Shown here piece by piece: positions 1 to 9,744 of a stretch of DNA of 64,000 nt (the stretch's first letter is position 1; every line of letters begins with the position of its first letter). This DNA comes from Rugosimonospora acidiphila. GTDB taxonomy: Bacteria > Actinomycetota > Actinomycetes > Mycobacteriales > Micromonosporaceae. The position numbers were made by a program, and so were the translations under genes. The notes beneath the pieces are model-generated. The model searched no databases. It was not told where the DNA came from and was given only the letters and a program-made list of their open reading frames with translations. The stretch spans positions 1-64,000 of the forward strand of contig NZ_BAABJQ010000021.1 in the NCBI RefSeq assembly GCF_039543385.1, in the 5' to 3' direction.

Positions 1-1
1 G

Positions 2-97
2 CTCACCGACGCCGGCGCGGATGCGCTCACCGACGCCGGCGCGGATGCGCTCACCGACGCCAGCGCGGATGCGCTCACCGACGCCGGCGCGGATGCG
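2..97 (+). repeat. 24-bp tandem repeats coding LTDAGADA
   Basis: Four consecutive 24-bp units lie in frame within the giant gene. They are near identical (one has agc for ggc), and a fifth decayed unit follows. They encode an Ala/Asp octapeptide, and the array probably continues left of the window. Confidence 0.9.
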
Positions 98-3000
98 CTC
101 ACCGGCGCCGGGCAGGGCCTGGCCTCGGACGCGCTCGCCGACGCGGGCTCCGACCTGGCCGGTGACGGCGCGAAGAGCCTCGGCCGGCGGCTGCTGCGGC
201 CAGTCACCTGGGTCGGCAATCGGCTGACCGCCCGGAACGCGGCGGAGCGCGCGGCGGCGGCGTTCGCCAAGAACCGACTGGAGGGCGGCGTACGCGACCT
301 CATCGGGAAAATGGTCGCAGAACGGAGCGTCGGCTCGGCACTGGGCGAACGGGCCGCGCAGCGCGTCGCCACTCAGCGCGTGAGACGGACCGCCTACCGG
401 GACGCGCTGAAGACACTGAGCGAGCAGGGCGCCGTACCCGCCTGGAAGGACGTGGGCAAGAACCTGCTCGGCAACGTCTGGCAGGGCGCCCGAGGGTTCG
501 CCTCGTTTCAACTCAAGACCACCCTGGGCTTCAGCGCGTTGCAGGGGCTGGAAGGGCATCACCCGAAGCTCACCATCGTCTCGCTGGCGAAGGACGTCGG
601 ATCTAGTCTGGCCACGGGCGCCCTGGGCGGCCCGGTGACCACTTTCCTGGGGCATCGCATGGTCGGCTCGATGGCCTCGATGGCGGTCGCATCCACGAGT
701 TGGGACGCCGTCACGGCGGCTGTCACCGGCCGGCGGGTCGACTGGGTCCGGGACCTGGTCAGCGGCGCCGGCTACGGCGGGTTGGGCGCCGCCAAGCACG
801 GCGCCGGCGGGCTGGCCAGCCGGCTCATCGAGGGGCCGGCGCGAGGCGTACCCGAGGTGCGGACCGACGGATACCCGCCGGATCCGCGCGAGCCGAACCT
901 CTCGGCGGAGGTGGCGGCCGACGACGAGGCGCCGACGGCGCAACCCACCGCCGTCGAGACTGGCACGCGATCGGTCGAGGCTACGCGGTATGACGCCGGA
1001 GCCGGGGTGGCTGAGGATGAGCGGATCCGGGTCGCCGAGCCGGCCGTCGGGTCGGGTGGCGGTTCGGGTGGCGGGGATCCGCGGGTACCGGCGCGCGAAG
1101 GCACGGCGCCGTCCTCCCGCGATGCGCAGTCCTCCCGGGCTGTTGGGGCCTCCCAGGCTGTCGGGTCGGCCCGTGGCGCATCGCCCATCGGTGACACCCG
1201 GCGGGCCGAATCCGATGCTCCGGCGGCGCGTGCGGACGCTCCGGCGGCGCGGGAACAGGCCGTCACCCCGCATCCGGACGTGAGGTCGGAGCACCCCGCC
1301 CCCTCGGACACCACGGCGGCGGGGCGGGAGCCGTCGCCGTCCCACGGCGACCTAGCCGGGTCGCGGCCGGCGTCGCCGTCCACTCACGACACCGACCGGC
1401 CGATCGGCGAGTCGACCCTCCCGCCCGGCCCGGTGCGTCCCGATCCGCCGGCGCAGCCCGACGAGGTCGGGGCCGAGCAGGTGGTCCTGCCGGATCGTCC
1501 GGACTTCGACCGGGGCGCCGACCCCGCCGATGCCCGCACCACGACCCTCGACGTCGAGCCGTTGCCGAACCAGCACGGAGAACCCACCAATCCGGTGGAG
1601 GACAGGCAGTGGGAGGACCACCGGCGGGCCGAAGGCCCGGAGGAGTACCAGGCCGCCTCGGAGCATGGGCACGAGCCGACCCACGCCACGGAGCACGGCA
1701 CCGAGCCGGACCCCCTCGGCCGCGACTCGGCCCCCGGCCGTGACTCGGCCCCCCGCCATGACCCGGCCATCGACCCTGACCCGGTGGGCCATGAGCCCGA
1801 GGTTCGGCACGACCGGGCTGAGGAGCACGACCTGGCCGAGGACCACGACCTGGCCGGGGACCACGACCTGACGGCCGGACGCGAGCCGGCGGCCGGCCAC
1901 GAATCCGAGGTCGGCCACGAATCCGAGGTCGGGCACGAGCCGGGCGACGTCGCGGCGACGCCGGGCGAGCACCCGCTGGTCACCTCGTTCGAAGAGGCGT
2001 ACCGGACGATGACGGACTCCCTGTACCGGACCCGGTCCGGCGGGTACGACTTCACCGGCGACCCGGGGATGCGCGAGTTGGCCGACGCCGCCCCGGCCGA
2101 GGGCGGCCACGTCCGGCTCAGCGCGCACGGGTTGCGTGACGGCACCGTCGTCGTCGGTGGCAAGCGGATCCTGCCGGAGCAGTACGCGCACGGCGTGGCC
2201 AGGCTCGCCGATTCGGGCCGGGTCGACCTCGGCGACGGCGCGCTCAGGCTGATCTCCTGCGGCCTGGGCGGCGGCGAGAACCCCGGCGCGGCCCGGATCG
2301 CCGTGGTCCTGCGCCGTGAGGTCAGCGCGCCGACCGACCTGATCTGGTCGTACCCGGGAGGCCGTGAGGTGATCGCGCCACCCGACCCGGACAACGGCCG
2401 GGTGCCGGCGCGGGACGTGCGGGGCCACTGGCGCACGTTTGACGGGAACGGGGTCGAAATCACCGAGGAGGGCGGCGCACCGGACAGCGGCCGGCCGGCC
2501 ACCGACGAGACGACGCTTACCGACGGAACGACGCTCACCGACGAAACGACGCTTACCGACGAGCTGGCACTCCTTGACGGGATGACGCTCGACGACGAAC
2601 TGGCGCTCGCCGGCGGGATGTCGCTCGTCGGCGAGCGGGAGGGCGTCGGCGAGTTGGAGGGCGTCGGCGAGTTGGAGGACGTCGGCGCGGTGGCGCGGTT
2701 CGCCGCGCCCGGCCCGGCCGGCGGCCCGCACCTGTACCACGATGCGCAGGGCGTCGCGCACGCGATCGGCGACCCGCTGCGCAGCCACCGCGACGGCGAC
2801 GGCCGGCTGCACTTCGACGCGGATCGCGAACACACCTACCGGGACGAGCCCGACCACCGGCTGCACCACGAGCTGGACCCGCCCGGCACGTACCGGACGC
2901 CGGGGCACTTCCACCTGATGTCGGCCGCCACCGGCCGGCGGCTGTCCGACCCACTGCTCGACAAGGGGCGATCGGTCGCGCACGTGGCCGTCGAGACCGG

Positions 3001-6000
3001 GCCCCAGCGGTACCGGTCCGGCACGTCGCCCGACCCGGTGGCGCGGGCCCGTGCCCGGGTGGAGGAGCTGCGAGCCCAGCGCCAGCGGTTCCGCCGCGAC
3101 GAGCTGGAGCCGCGGCTGCGGGAGCTGGGCGTGGACGGACTGAACAGCCTATCCGGCGACCCGCGCCCCGGCGGCCGGCGCGCCGAGACGCTGCGCCAGC
3201 TGCGCGCCACGTACGCCGACGACCCCGCGAAGCTCGCCACCATCGATGAGCTGGACGCCGCCGCCGCCGATTACCGGGGCCCGCGGATGGCGGAGCTGCG
3301 CGCGGCGGGCCAGGAGGTCGCGCTCGCCGCGGCGCGGGACCTGCTCGCCGATCGGTTCGGCATCACCGGCGCGGACGTGCTCGTCGGCCAGCCGTCCAGC
3401 AATCCGCGCCCGGTGGGCGAGTTCAGCGCGGCGGGCTTCGACAGGGTGGATCACCGGTTGGTGGTGGTGGAGACCGCGCCGGCGCGCCGGCCCGAGCTCG
3501 TCCAGGACGGCACGCTGGCGCAGCGCGGTACCCCGGAGTTCGTCCGGCAGGTCCTGGAGTACGACCCGGGGCTGCACGACTACCTGCGCGACCACCCCGA
3601 GCAACTGGACGAGATCCACCGCGCGCTGGTGCGGGGCGATCTGACTGTCGAGCACTACCAGGTGGAGGTGGACGGGCGGGGCGACACCTGGGTCCGGAGG
3701 CTGGACACCGACCGGCTGAACCTGGCCGGGCTGGCCGATCACCTGCCGCCGCCGTCCGGCGCGGTCGACCCGAGGCTGCCGGTCCGGCTGTACGAGGCGG
3801 CGGTGCAGATCTCGGTCCCGATCGGGTCGGCCGGCGCCGAGCGCGGCCTCGGCGCGGTACACGTCGTCGACGACCGGACGGTCGAGGTGCGGCCCCCGTC
3901 CGGCAGGGCCTTCCGGGTCGAGTTCCGCACCGCCGACGGCCTCGACCGGCCGTTCACGCTGACCCTGGGCGCCGGCGACGCGCCGCACCGGCTGGAGTTC
4001 TCCCCGGACGCGGTGAACCGCCTCGATCGGGCGGGGGTACAGCGGCTGATGGCCCGCGCGGTGGGGCACACCGGCGGCGAGGTCGAGGCCGCCCGAGGCA
4101 ACCGGCTGACCCGGGCGCTCGGTCGCCACGGCGGTCGGCTGGGTGGCGAGGACGCGTTGGTGCCCGACCCGGCACCGGGCCGTTCGCCGCGTCTGAGCGG
4201 GCGCGACCTGGCTCACCTGGGCGAGTTCGAGGCACTGGTCGGGCTGCACGACGCGGCCACCGGCGCCGACCGATCGGCGATCGAGGCCGACCTCGACCGC
4301 TTCATTGACGACCACGGCCTGCGGTCCGGCTTCGCCGGTTCCGGGAGGCGCGCCGACCTGGCCGCCGGCCGCCTCTCCGACCAGGCTCGGGCGATGCTCG
4401 ACCGGCGCCGGTCGCCGGCCAACGATCCGCAGCCGTCGGTCGGAATCGTGCGGCACCTGCTCGGTACCGACACGACGGACCTGGTGAGCACCGACTTCGC
4501 CGGCATGAAGATCACGCCCGTGCCGGTACCGGGGCACTCGATGTTCCGGGTGGAGCCGGACGGCTGGTCCAAACAGGGTCGGGTCACGTTCACCTTCGAG
4601 CTGCGCTCCGGTACCACGACCGGGGACAGACCGATGGAGTTCCGCGGTACCCCGGTCGACCGGCACTTCGAGCTGGTCGTGGCGAACCGCGTCGCGGCAG
4701 ACATGACCCGCGCGGCGGTGCGGGACGAGTTGGTGTTCACGCTGGATCGCAAGGTCAGCGAGCAGGACCGCCGACCGCACGAGGTACCGGCGACGCTGGT
4801 CGAACAGCTGGTTCGCGGCCTGCCCACCGCGGCATCCGGCGGTGCCGCGTACGGCGTCGCGCACCTGCTGGACGCGGAGTCGCTGATCTACACCACGGTG
4901 ACCACCCTCGCGGTCGATCTGGTCACCGGCAACCGGATCAGCCGGAACCTGGCGCTGCGCAAGTTGGAGGCAGCGCACGACCAGGTGCTGTCCCTGTACG
5001 CCGGCAGCGACCAGGCGGCGCGCGACGGACTGCAGTCGCGCATCGACGCGACCTTCGCGAAGCTGGACGGGCTGGCCGACGTGGCCACCGGTGACCCGAC
5101 CCTGGCCCGCCGCCAGGTGGCGCCGGAGATTCCGCCCGCCGGTGGCCAGGGATTCGTGTCCGAGCGGATCGCCGAACCGCTGCGCACCGCCGTCGGCGAC
5201 GAGATCGAGGCGATCGGCCGCCGCCTGGGGGCCCCGGACACCCCCGGCGAGATCGGCATCGACCAGCTCAAGCGGATCAAGCCGCTGTCCGGCGACCGGT
5301 ACAAGCTGGTGATCCGGGACGGCCGCAACGCCGTGATCAGGGTCGAGGTGTCCCACCAGACGCGGGCCGACACGATCACCGTTGACTACTCGGGTAACAC
5401 CGTGGTGCTGGGGGTGCCCCCCGAGCTGGCCACGGCCGGCGCCGCCCAACTGCACGACGTGGTACGCGGTGCCCTCTGGAGGGTGGCTACGCACCAGCAC
5501 GAGCTGGCCCGCTTCCGGCAGGGCCCGCTGGCGCACCTGAGCCGCAGCGTCGGTCCGGAGGCGCGCCAACAGCTGCTCACCTACGGGCCGGCCGAACTGG
5601 CCGACTCCCACCTGCCTCTCATTCTGGCCAGTTCCAGTGGGGCGACCGCCATGGCGGAGGGGATCGGCAAGGCGGTGCTCGGCCACAGCGAGGCCGAGCG
5701 GTGGCACCTGCGCAAGGCGCACGACCGGTTGGCGTCCACGCGGTTGGATCGGGACCTCGTCCGCAACCTCGGTCGGCAGGTGGTCGACCTCAACGAGCGA
5801 GGCGTGGAGGTGACCGAGGCGATCGTGCAACGGGTCATCGGGGCGGCGAACGTCCCGGCCGGCGGCCCGGCCCGACCCGGCCGGGCGGAGGCCGAGCGGG
5901 CCGTCGGCGACGGGCTGCGCGACAGCTTCGGAGACTGGAAGCCGGGCCGGCCCAAGAAATTCCGGGCATTGTTCAGCCGGAACGACGGGAGCGAATCGTT

Positions 6001-8482
6001 CCACGCGGAGATCGAAGCGAGGCGGGATCCGATCCTGAAGGTTCATTACCGTGAGATCGACGATGACCGGCCGGTGGTGCCGGCCGAGGGCCGGCTGCGC
6101 AAGGGCTTCTTCGAGCTGGTCGTCGACCCGCGGGCCGATCCGGCGGAGATCCGCAAGGCGATCCACCTGATCGCCGACGGCATCCTGTGGCGCCGCGACG
6201 ATCGAATGACGATCGGCCGGTGGCTGCGTGAGGACGCCCTGCCGAGCACGGCCGGTCTGGGCAGCTCCGCGCTGATCGGGATGGCCACTGGTTCGTTGTG
6301 GACAGCGGCGTACATCGGACTGGGCGCGGGATTCCACGTCTTCCGGCAGGGCCTGACCCGGTACCACGAGATCACCGAGCATGACATCACGTTCCACCGG
6401 GTGCTCAGCCAGATGAGGGCGGGCGATGTCACGCCCGATGCGTTGATCGACCTCCGCGATCGGCACCAGGCCGCGGTCGAGGACCTGGAGAAGCTGGTAC
6501 GCGTGACCGAGCGGCAGCTCGCGGGGCACACCGACCTCGCCGGCCGGGTCGCGGACCTGAGCCACGACGCCGGTCCGATCCCGATGCCGGAGCAGGATCT
6601 GGCGACGCAGCTCGGATTCCGGATCCGCCACCTGACCGGGCTCGGGCACCACGGCGCCGTCTCGCCCGTCGACGGCTCCCGGAACACCTTCCGGGTGACC
6701 TACCGGGCCGACGGCGACCCGGACAACTTCGTCTTTGAGATCGGCTCCGGGCCGACCGGAGGTGCCGCAATGCGGGCCCACCTAGTCGACTCGGACGTCA
6801 CCTACTCGCTGCTCGTCGACCCGCGACGGTCGCCCGACGAGACGTCCGCCGCGGTGCGCGACTGGATCGAGGCGGAGATCAGGAGCAACGCCGCGATCCC
6901 CAGCGACGTGCCCGGTCTGGGCGCCAGCGTCGTCGGTCTGGCCCGTGACGCGGTCGGCCAGGCCCTGGCGGTCGGGGCCAACGTGGTCACCCGCGGGCCC
7001 ATGGCGGCGGGCGAGGCCGCCATCCAGCAGGGCGCCAAGGCGGTGAACGCGTGGGCCTTCTCGGCGACCCGGGCGGTGGGCGACCGTTTCCACGACGTCG
7101 CACTCCGGGACATCGCCGAGGAACGCCAACAGATGATCTACCGGAACTTCAAGTTCGCCCGCGAGGACAGGCTGGAGGTGTTCCGCCTTCAGGCCGAACA
7201 CCTGGTCGACCGGATGAGCATGGCGGTCGCCCGCCTGGAGCACCTGCGCCAGATCGCCGACGCGCTGCCGGAGCAGGACCGCCCGGACATCTTCAGGTCC
7301 GGGGCACCGGGCCGCGCGCGGCCGACGGCGTGGGGCGACCTGAGCGCCGAGCCGGCCCACGGCCCCGATGGTGAGCCGCGTGGCGGTCTGGGCGGCGAGC
7401 CGGTCGGTGGGCTCGATGGTGAGCCGCGTGGCGGTCTGGGCGGCGAGCCGGTCGGTGGGCTCGTCGACGGGCCGGCCGGCGGCGAGGCCGGGCCGCGCTG
7501 GGCGCTGACCGGTGCCGGACGCCCGGTGACCACCGGCGAGGATGCCTGGTGGCGGGGCGATCGGGGCATGGGCGACCGGCAGGCCATGTCGCCGGAGCGG
7601 ATGGCGGGCATCGAGCGCGGACTCGGGGAGGCGCTCGCGTCCGACCCGGCGGCGCGCGACGCCGCGGCGGCCACGCTCGCCCGGCTGAGCGGCACGCAGC
7701 ACGGCCTCGACCGGTTCGGCCTCGACCGGTTCGGCCCCGGCGGGGACGATCCCAACCGGGGCGACTCCGGCCCCGCGGTGCCGGCCGCCGGCCTGCACGA
7801 GACGATGACCGCGCTGCACGACGCCGCGCTGGCCGCGAGCCCGGTGGACGGGTCGCCGGCCGCCCGGCTCTCGGCGGACCAGACACACCGGTGGGGGCAG
7901 ACCCTGGCCGAGACTCGCCCGTCCGAGACTCGTCCGTTCGAGGACCAGTCGTCGGGGGACGAGCTGTCCGGGGAAGAGTTGCCCGGGGCGGGGCCGGCGT
8001 CCGACGAGCCGGCGATGGCGAGCCCGCCGGGGCCGGGCGACGGGGACCTGCCGGCCGGCGTTGGACCCGACCCGTGGAGCGACCGGGTGTTTGACGACCG
8101 GGGACTGCCGGCCGACGCCGGGGTGCGCGGCACCGCCGCCCGAATGATGTCGTTCTTCAGGTCGCTGGACGTGCCGGGGGTGGCGCCCGAGATGTTCGCG
8201 CATGCGGTTCTCGGCTGGATGCTGATGAAGCACCAGCACGCGCTGTCCGAAATCATGCGGGGCATCCGGTCGGCCAGCACCGGGTGCTTCGGCGAGGATG
8301 GCGGCCTTTGGTCGGCGGCCGGCGGCGGCGGTGGCAGTGGCGGCGGCGATGACGACGTCGACCTGCTGGAGCACCTGCCGGAGCCGACTTATCGGCGGCT
8401 CACCGAAATCGTCGGGCAATGGAATCCGCACGGCCCCGGGCGGGTCACGACGCCGGACCTGGTCGAAGGGGGTGGGCGATGA
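2..8482 (+). CDS. giant multi-domain polymorphic-toxin-like protein (5' end outside window)
   Basis: No family is recognised with certainty. The frame is open from the left edge, so the start is missing; 2,826 codons are visible and ATG 311 is internal. In order (codons counted from base 2): octapeptide repeats LTDAGADA (1-34); an Ala-rich helical part with hydrophobic stretches (60-290); a Pro/Asp/Glu/His-rich disordered part (290-660); a block with VRLSAHG (His709) and LISCG (Cys753), resembling the dyad of clan CD cysteine peptidases; acidic TLTDE repeats (836-896); a block with GFDRV (Asp1147), VVVET (Glu1157) and AQRGTPEF, resembling restriction-endonuclease-fold domains of actinobacterial toxins; about five diverged beta/alpha modules (1260-2420); and a Gly/Pro-rich tail. 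Five overlapping genes follow, the first starting inside the last codons. The build suggests a secreted or envelope conflict protein. That is inference, and no toxin domain is visible at the extreme C terminus. Confidence 0.6.
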   Translation, partial: LTDAGADALTDAGADALTDASADALTDAGADALTGAGQGLASDALADAGSDLAGDGAKSLGRRLLRPVTWVGNRLTARNAAERAAAAFAKNRLEGGVRDLIGKMVAERSVGSALGERAAQRVATQRVRRTAYRDALKTLSEQGAVPAWKDVGKNLLGNVWQGARGFASFQLKTTLGFSALQGLEGHHPKLTIVSLAKDVGSSLATGALGGPVTTFLGHRMVGSMASMAVASTSWDAVTAAVTGRRVDWVRDLVSGAGYGGLGAAKHGAGGLASRLIEGPARGVPEVRTDGYPPDPREPNLSAEVAADDEAPTAQPTAVETGTRSVEATRYDAGAGVAEDERIRVAEPAVGSGGGSGGGDPRVPAREGTAPSSRDAQSSRAVGASQAVGSARGASPIGDTRRAESDAPAARADAPAAREQAVTPHPDVRSEHPAPSDTTAAGREPSPSHGDLAGSRPASPSTHDTDRPIGESTLPPGPVRPDPPAQPDEVGAEQVVLPDRPDFDRGADPADARTTTLDVEPLPNQHGEPTNPVEDRQWEDHRRAEGPEEYQAASEHGHEPTHATEHGTEPDPLGRDSAPGRDSAPRHDPAIDPDPVGHEPEVRHDRAEEHDLAEDHDLAGDHDLTAGREPAAGHESEVGHESEVGHEPGDVAATPGEHPLVTSFEEAYRTMTDSLYRTRSGGYDFTGDPGMRELADAAPAEGGHVRLSAHGLRDGTVVVGGKRILPEQYAHGVARLADSGRVDLGDGALRLISCGLGGGENPGAARIAVVLRREVSAPTDLIWSYPGGREVIAPPDPDNGRVPARDVRGHWRTFDGNGVEITEEGGAPDSGRPATDETTLTDGTTLTDETTLTDELALLDGMTLDDELALAGGMSLVGEREGVGELEGVGELEDVGAVARFAAPGPAGGPHLYHDAQGVAHAIGDPLRSHRDGDGRLHFDADREHTYRDEPDHRLHHELDPPGTYRTPGHFHLMSAATGRRLSDPLLDKGRSVAHVAVETGPQRYRSGTSPDPVARARARVEELRAQRQRFRRDELEPRLRELGVDGLNSLSGDPRPGGRRAETLRQLRATYADDPAKLATIDELDAAAADYRGPRMAELRAAGQEVALAAARDLLADRFGITGADVLVGQPSSNPRPVGEFSAAGFDRVDHRLVVVETAPARRPELVQDGTLAQRGTPEFVRQVLEYDPGLHDYLRDHPEQLDEIHRALVRGDLTVEHYQVEVDGRGDTWVRRLDTDRLNLAGLADHLPPPSGAVDPRLPVRLYEAAVQISVPIGSAGAERGLGAVHVVDDRTVEVRPPSGRAFRVEFRTADGLDRPFTLTLGAGDAPHRLEFSPDAVNRLDRAGVQRLMARAVGHTGGEVEAARGNRLTRALGRHGGRLGGEDALVPDPAPGRSPRLSGRDLAHLGEFEALVGLHDAATGADRSAIEADLDRFIDDHGLRSGFAGSGRRADLAAGRLSDQARAMLDRRRSPANDPQPSVGIVRHLLGTDTTDLVSTDFAGMKITPVPVPGHSMFRVEPDGWSKQGRVTFTFELRSGTTTGDRPMEFRGTPVDRHFELVVANRVAADMTRAAVRDELVFTLDRKVSEQDRRPHEVPATLVEQLVRGLPTAASGGAAYGVAHLLDAESLIYTTVTTLAVDLVTGNRISRNLALRKLEAAHDQVLSLYAGSDQAARDGLQSRIDATFAKLDGLADVATGDPTLARRQVAPEIPPAGGQGFVSERIAEPLRTAVGDEIEAIGRRLGAPDTPGEIGIDQLKRIKPLSGDRYKLVIRDGRNAVIRVEVSHQTRADTITVDYSGNTVVLGVPPELATAGAAQLHDVVRGALWRVATHQHELARFRQGPLAHLSRSVGPEARQQLLTYGPAELADSHLPLILASSSGATAMAEGIGKAVLGHSEAERWHLRKAHDRLASTRLDRDLVRNLGRQVVDLNERGVEVTEAIVQRVIGAANVPAGGPARPGRAEAERAVGDGLRDSFGDWKPGRPKKFRALFSRNDGSESFHAEIEARRDPILKVHYREIDDDRPVVPAEGRLRKGFFELVVDPRADPAEIRKAIHLIADGILWRRDDRMTIGRWLREDALPSTAGLGSSALIGMATGSLWTAAYIGLGAGFHVFRQGLTRYHEITEHDITFHRVLSQMRAGDVTPDALIDLRDRHQAAVEDLEKLVRVTERQLAGHTDLAGRVADLSHDAGPIPMPEQDLATQLGFRIRHLTGLGHHGAVSPVDGSRNTFRVTYRADGDPDNFVFEIGSGPTGGAAMRAHLVDSDVTYSLLVDPRRSPDETSAAVRDWIEAEIRSNAAIPSDVPGLGASVVGLARDAVGQALAVGANVVTRGPMAAGEAAIQQGAKAVNAWAFSATRAVGDRFHDVALRDIAEERQQMIYRNFKFAREDRLEVFRLQAEHLVDRMSMAVARLEHLRQIADALPEQDRPDIFRSGAPGRARPTAWGDLSAEPAHGPDGEPRGGLGGEPVGGLDGEPRGGLGGEPVGGLVDGPAGGEAGPRWALTGAGRPVTTGEDAWWRGDRGMGDRQAMSPERMAGIERGLGEALASDPAARDAAAATLARLSGTQHGLDRFGLDRFGPGGDDPNRGDSGPAVPAAGLHETMTALHDAALAASPVDGSPAARLSADQTHRWGQTLAETRPSETRPFEDQSSGDELSGEELPGAGPASDEPAMASPPGPGDGDLPAGVGPDPWSDRVFDDRGLPADAGVRGTAARMMSFFRSLDVPGVAPEMFAHAVLGWMLMKHQHALSEIMRGIRSASTGCFGEDGGLWSAAGGGGGSGGGDDDVDLLEHLPEPTYRRLTEIVGQWNPHGPGRVTTPDLVEGGGR
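7367..7462 (+). repeat. two 48-bp perfect tandem repeats in the giant gene
   Basis: Copies at 7367-7414 and 7415-7462 are identical. Each encodes a Gly/Pro/Glu-rich hexadecapeptide containing GEPRGGLGGEPVGGL, so the array expands the disordered tail without shifting the frame. Confidence 0.9.
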
Positions 8483-9744
8483 GCGGGCTCGCGGCGAACG
8501 CGTACTCCGAGCGGGCGGCGGCGTGCCACGACCTGCTGCTGCGGCTGGCCGGGCGGGTCCCGGACCGGCTGCTCGCCGAGGCGCGGCACTGGCTGGTCGC
8601 CGGGGACCTGCGGTCGCTCGGCCACCACGTCGGCTCGGCCGTGGTGGCCGCGCGCGCCCCGCTGGACCCCGCCGACGCGTGGTTGCTGGCCTGGCTGCTG
8701 CCCGGGGATCGGCCGTCCGCCGCGCCGTCCGCTGCGTCGTTGGCCGCGCTGGTCGGTCCGGTCGGGGAGCCGGCGTACCGGTTCGCCCCGGCCGCGCCGT
8801 CGGTACTACGCGCGGCCGGAGGGGCCATTCCGCACCGGCTGGACCTCACGGCCGGGCCGGACCGGCACCGCCACCCCGGCCTGGTGGATGAGCTGGACTC
8901 CGCCGCCGTCGGCGCCGCCGCAGACCTCGCCGCCATCGGCGCCGCAGACCTCGCCGCCCGACAGCGGTGTTCGGAGGGCCCGCCTTGGCCCGGGCCCGTG
9001 GCGCTGTGGCGCGGGTACCGGTTTTCGCGCTCCGCCGGTATCCCCGTGCGTCGGGTGTACCTGGCGCAGGCGGGTGACGGTGCCGATCCCGCCCGGCTCG
9101 CCCTGCGGCTCCAGTGCGCCCTGGCCCGGCACGGCGAGCCCGACCCGCAGGTCGAGGTGTTCGGGGCGGCCCAGGCGCTGCCGCCGTACCAGCGGTCGGC
9201 GCTGGGCCACGCGGCGCTGCTGTGGTGCGCCGCACCGGGCGTCCCGGTGCACGTGGCCGCCGTGTATGACACCGTGGATCCGATGCTCGGCGCGCGCTTC
9301 GACCCCGACCACCCGCGGCTGTCCGACGGGGCACGGCGGGCGCGGTTCGCCGCGTACCTGACGGCGAACACGCCGCTGCTCGCCGCCCAGGAGCCGGGCG
9401 GCGACGTGTTGGATCCGGACCGCCCAGCGGTGGTACCGCTGGACCTGCGCACCGACGGTCGCTTCGTCTGGTCCGTCGCGACGGCGTACTACCTGAATCG
9501 ATACCAGCTGGCGCCGGCCGCGCCGCTGCTGGCGCACCTGGCACACGTGGCGGACCGGCCGGCGGCCCCGGACCGGCCGGCGGCTGCGGGGGGTGCGCGG
9601 GCGCCGGGGCACCTGGAGCTGTTCCGCGCGATGGTCGCGCTGCAGGCCGTCGGCGCCCAGCAGCCGGGGTGGTCGTCGGCTGCGCGGCCGCGCCGGTCGG
9701 TGGCGGCTGGGGCAGCCGGCGGAGAGAGGAGTAACGGTGCTTGA
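8479..9744 (+). CDS. uncharacterised protein coupled to the giant gene
   Basis: A 421-residue protein of unknown function. ATG 8479 was chosen because it overlaps the TGA of the giant gene as ATGA; the frame stays open further upstream, but ATG 8419 would lie inside that gene. The N-terminal half is Ala/Leu-rich and helical. The C-terminal 130 residues contain DPDRPAVVPL, LRTDGRFVWS, an AYYLNR stretch and APLLAHLAHV. These closely match the small protein at 11656-12030 (ARPEVVPL, HTDGFWVWS, EFLAHL), so the two share a domain. There is no signal peptide or clear membrane segment. Being coupled to the giant gene, it may be a partner, chaperone or immunity-type protein; that is inference from position only. 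Confidence 0.65.
   Translation: MSGLAANAYSERAAACHDLLLRLAGRVPDRLLAEARHWLVAGDLRSLGHHVGSAVVAARAPLDPADAWLLAWLLPGDRPSAAPSAASLAALVGPVGEPAYRFAPAAPSVLRAAGGAIPHRLDLTAGPDRHRHPGLVDELDSAAVGAAADLAAIGAADLAARQRCSEGPPWPGPVALWRGYRFSRSAGIPVRRVYLAQAGDGADPARLALRLQCALARHGEPDPQVEVFGAAQALPPYQRSALGHAALLWCAAPGVPVHVAAVYDTVDPMLGARFDPDHPRLSDGARRARFAAYLTANTPLLAAQEPGGDVLDPDRPAVVPLDLRTDGRFVWSVATAYYLNRYQLAPAAPLLAHLAHVADRPAAPDRPAAAGGARAPGHLELFRAMVALQAVGAQQPGWSSAARPRRSVAAGAAGGERSNGA

Noticed and set aside
1700..1960. CRISPR-like direct repeats near 1.8 kb
   Set aside because: They are in-frame coding repeats for His/Asp/Glu-rich peptides, without constant repeats and variable spacers.
3149..6781. 1,210-codon open frame on the minus strand inside the giant gene
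   Set aside because: Arg/Pro/Gly/Gln-rich with no domain signal; typical antisense shadow in high-GC DNA.
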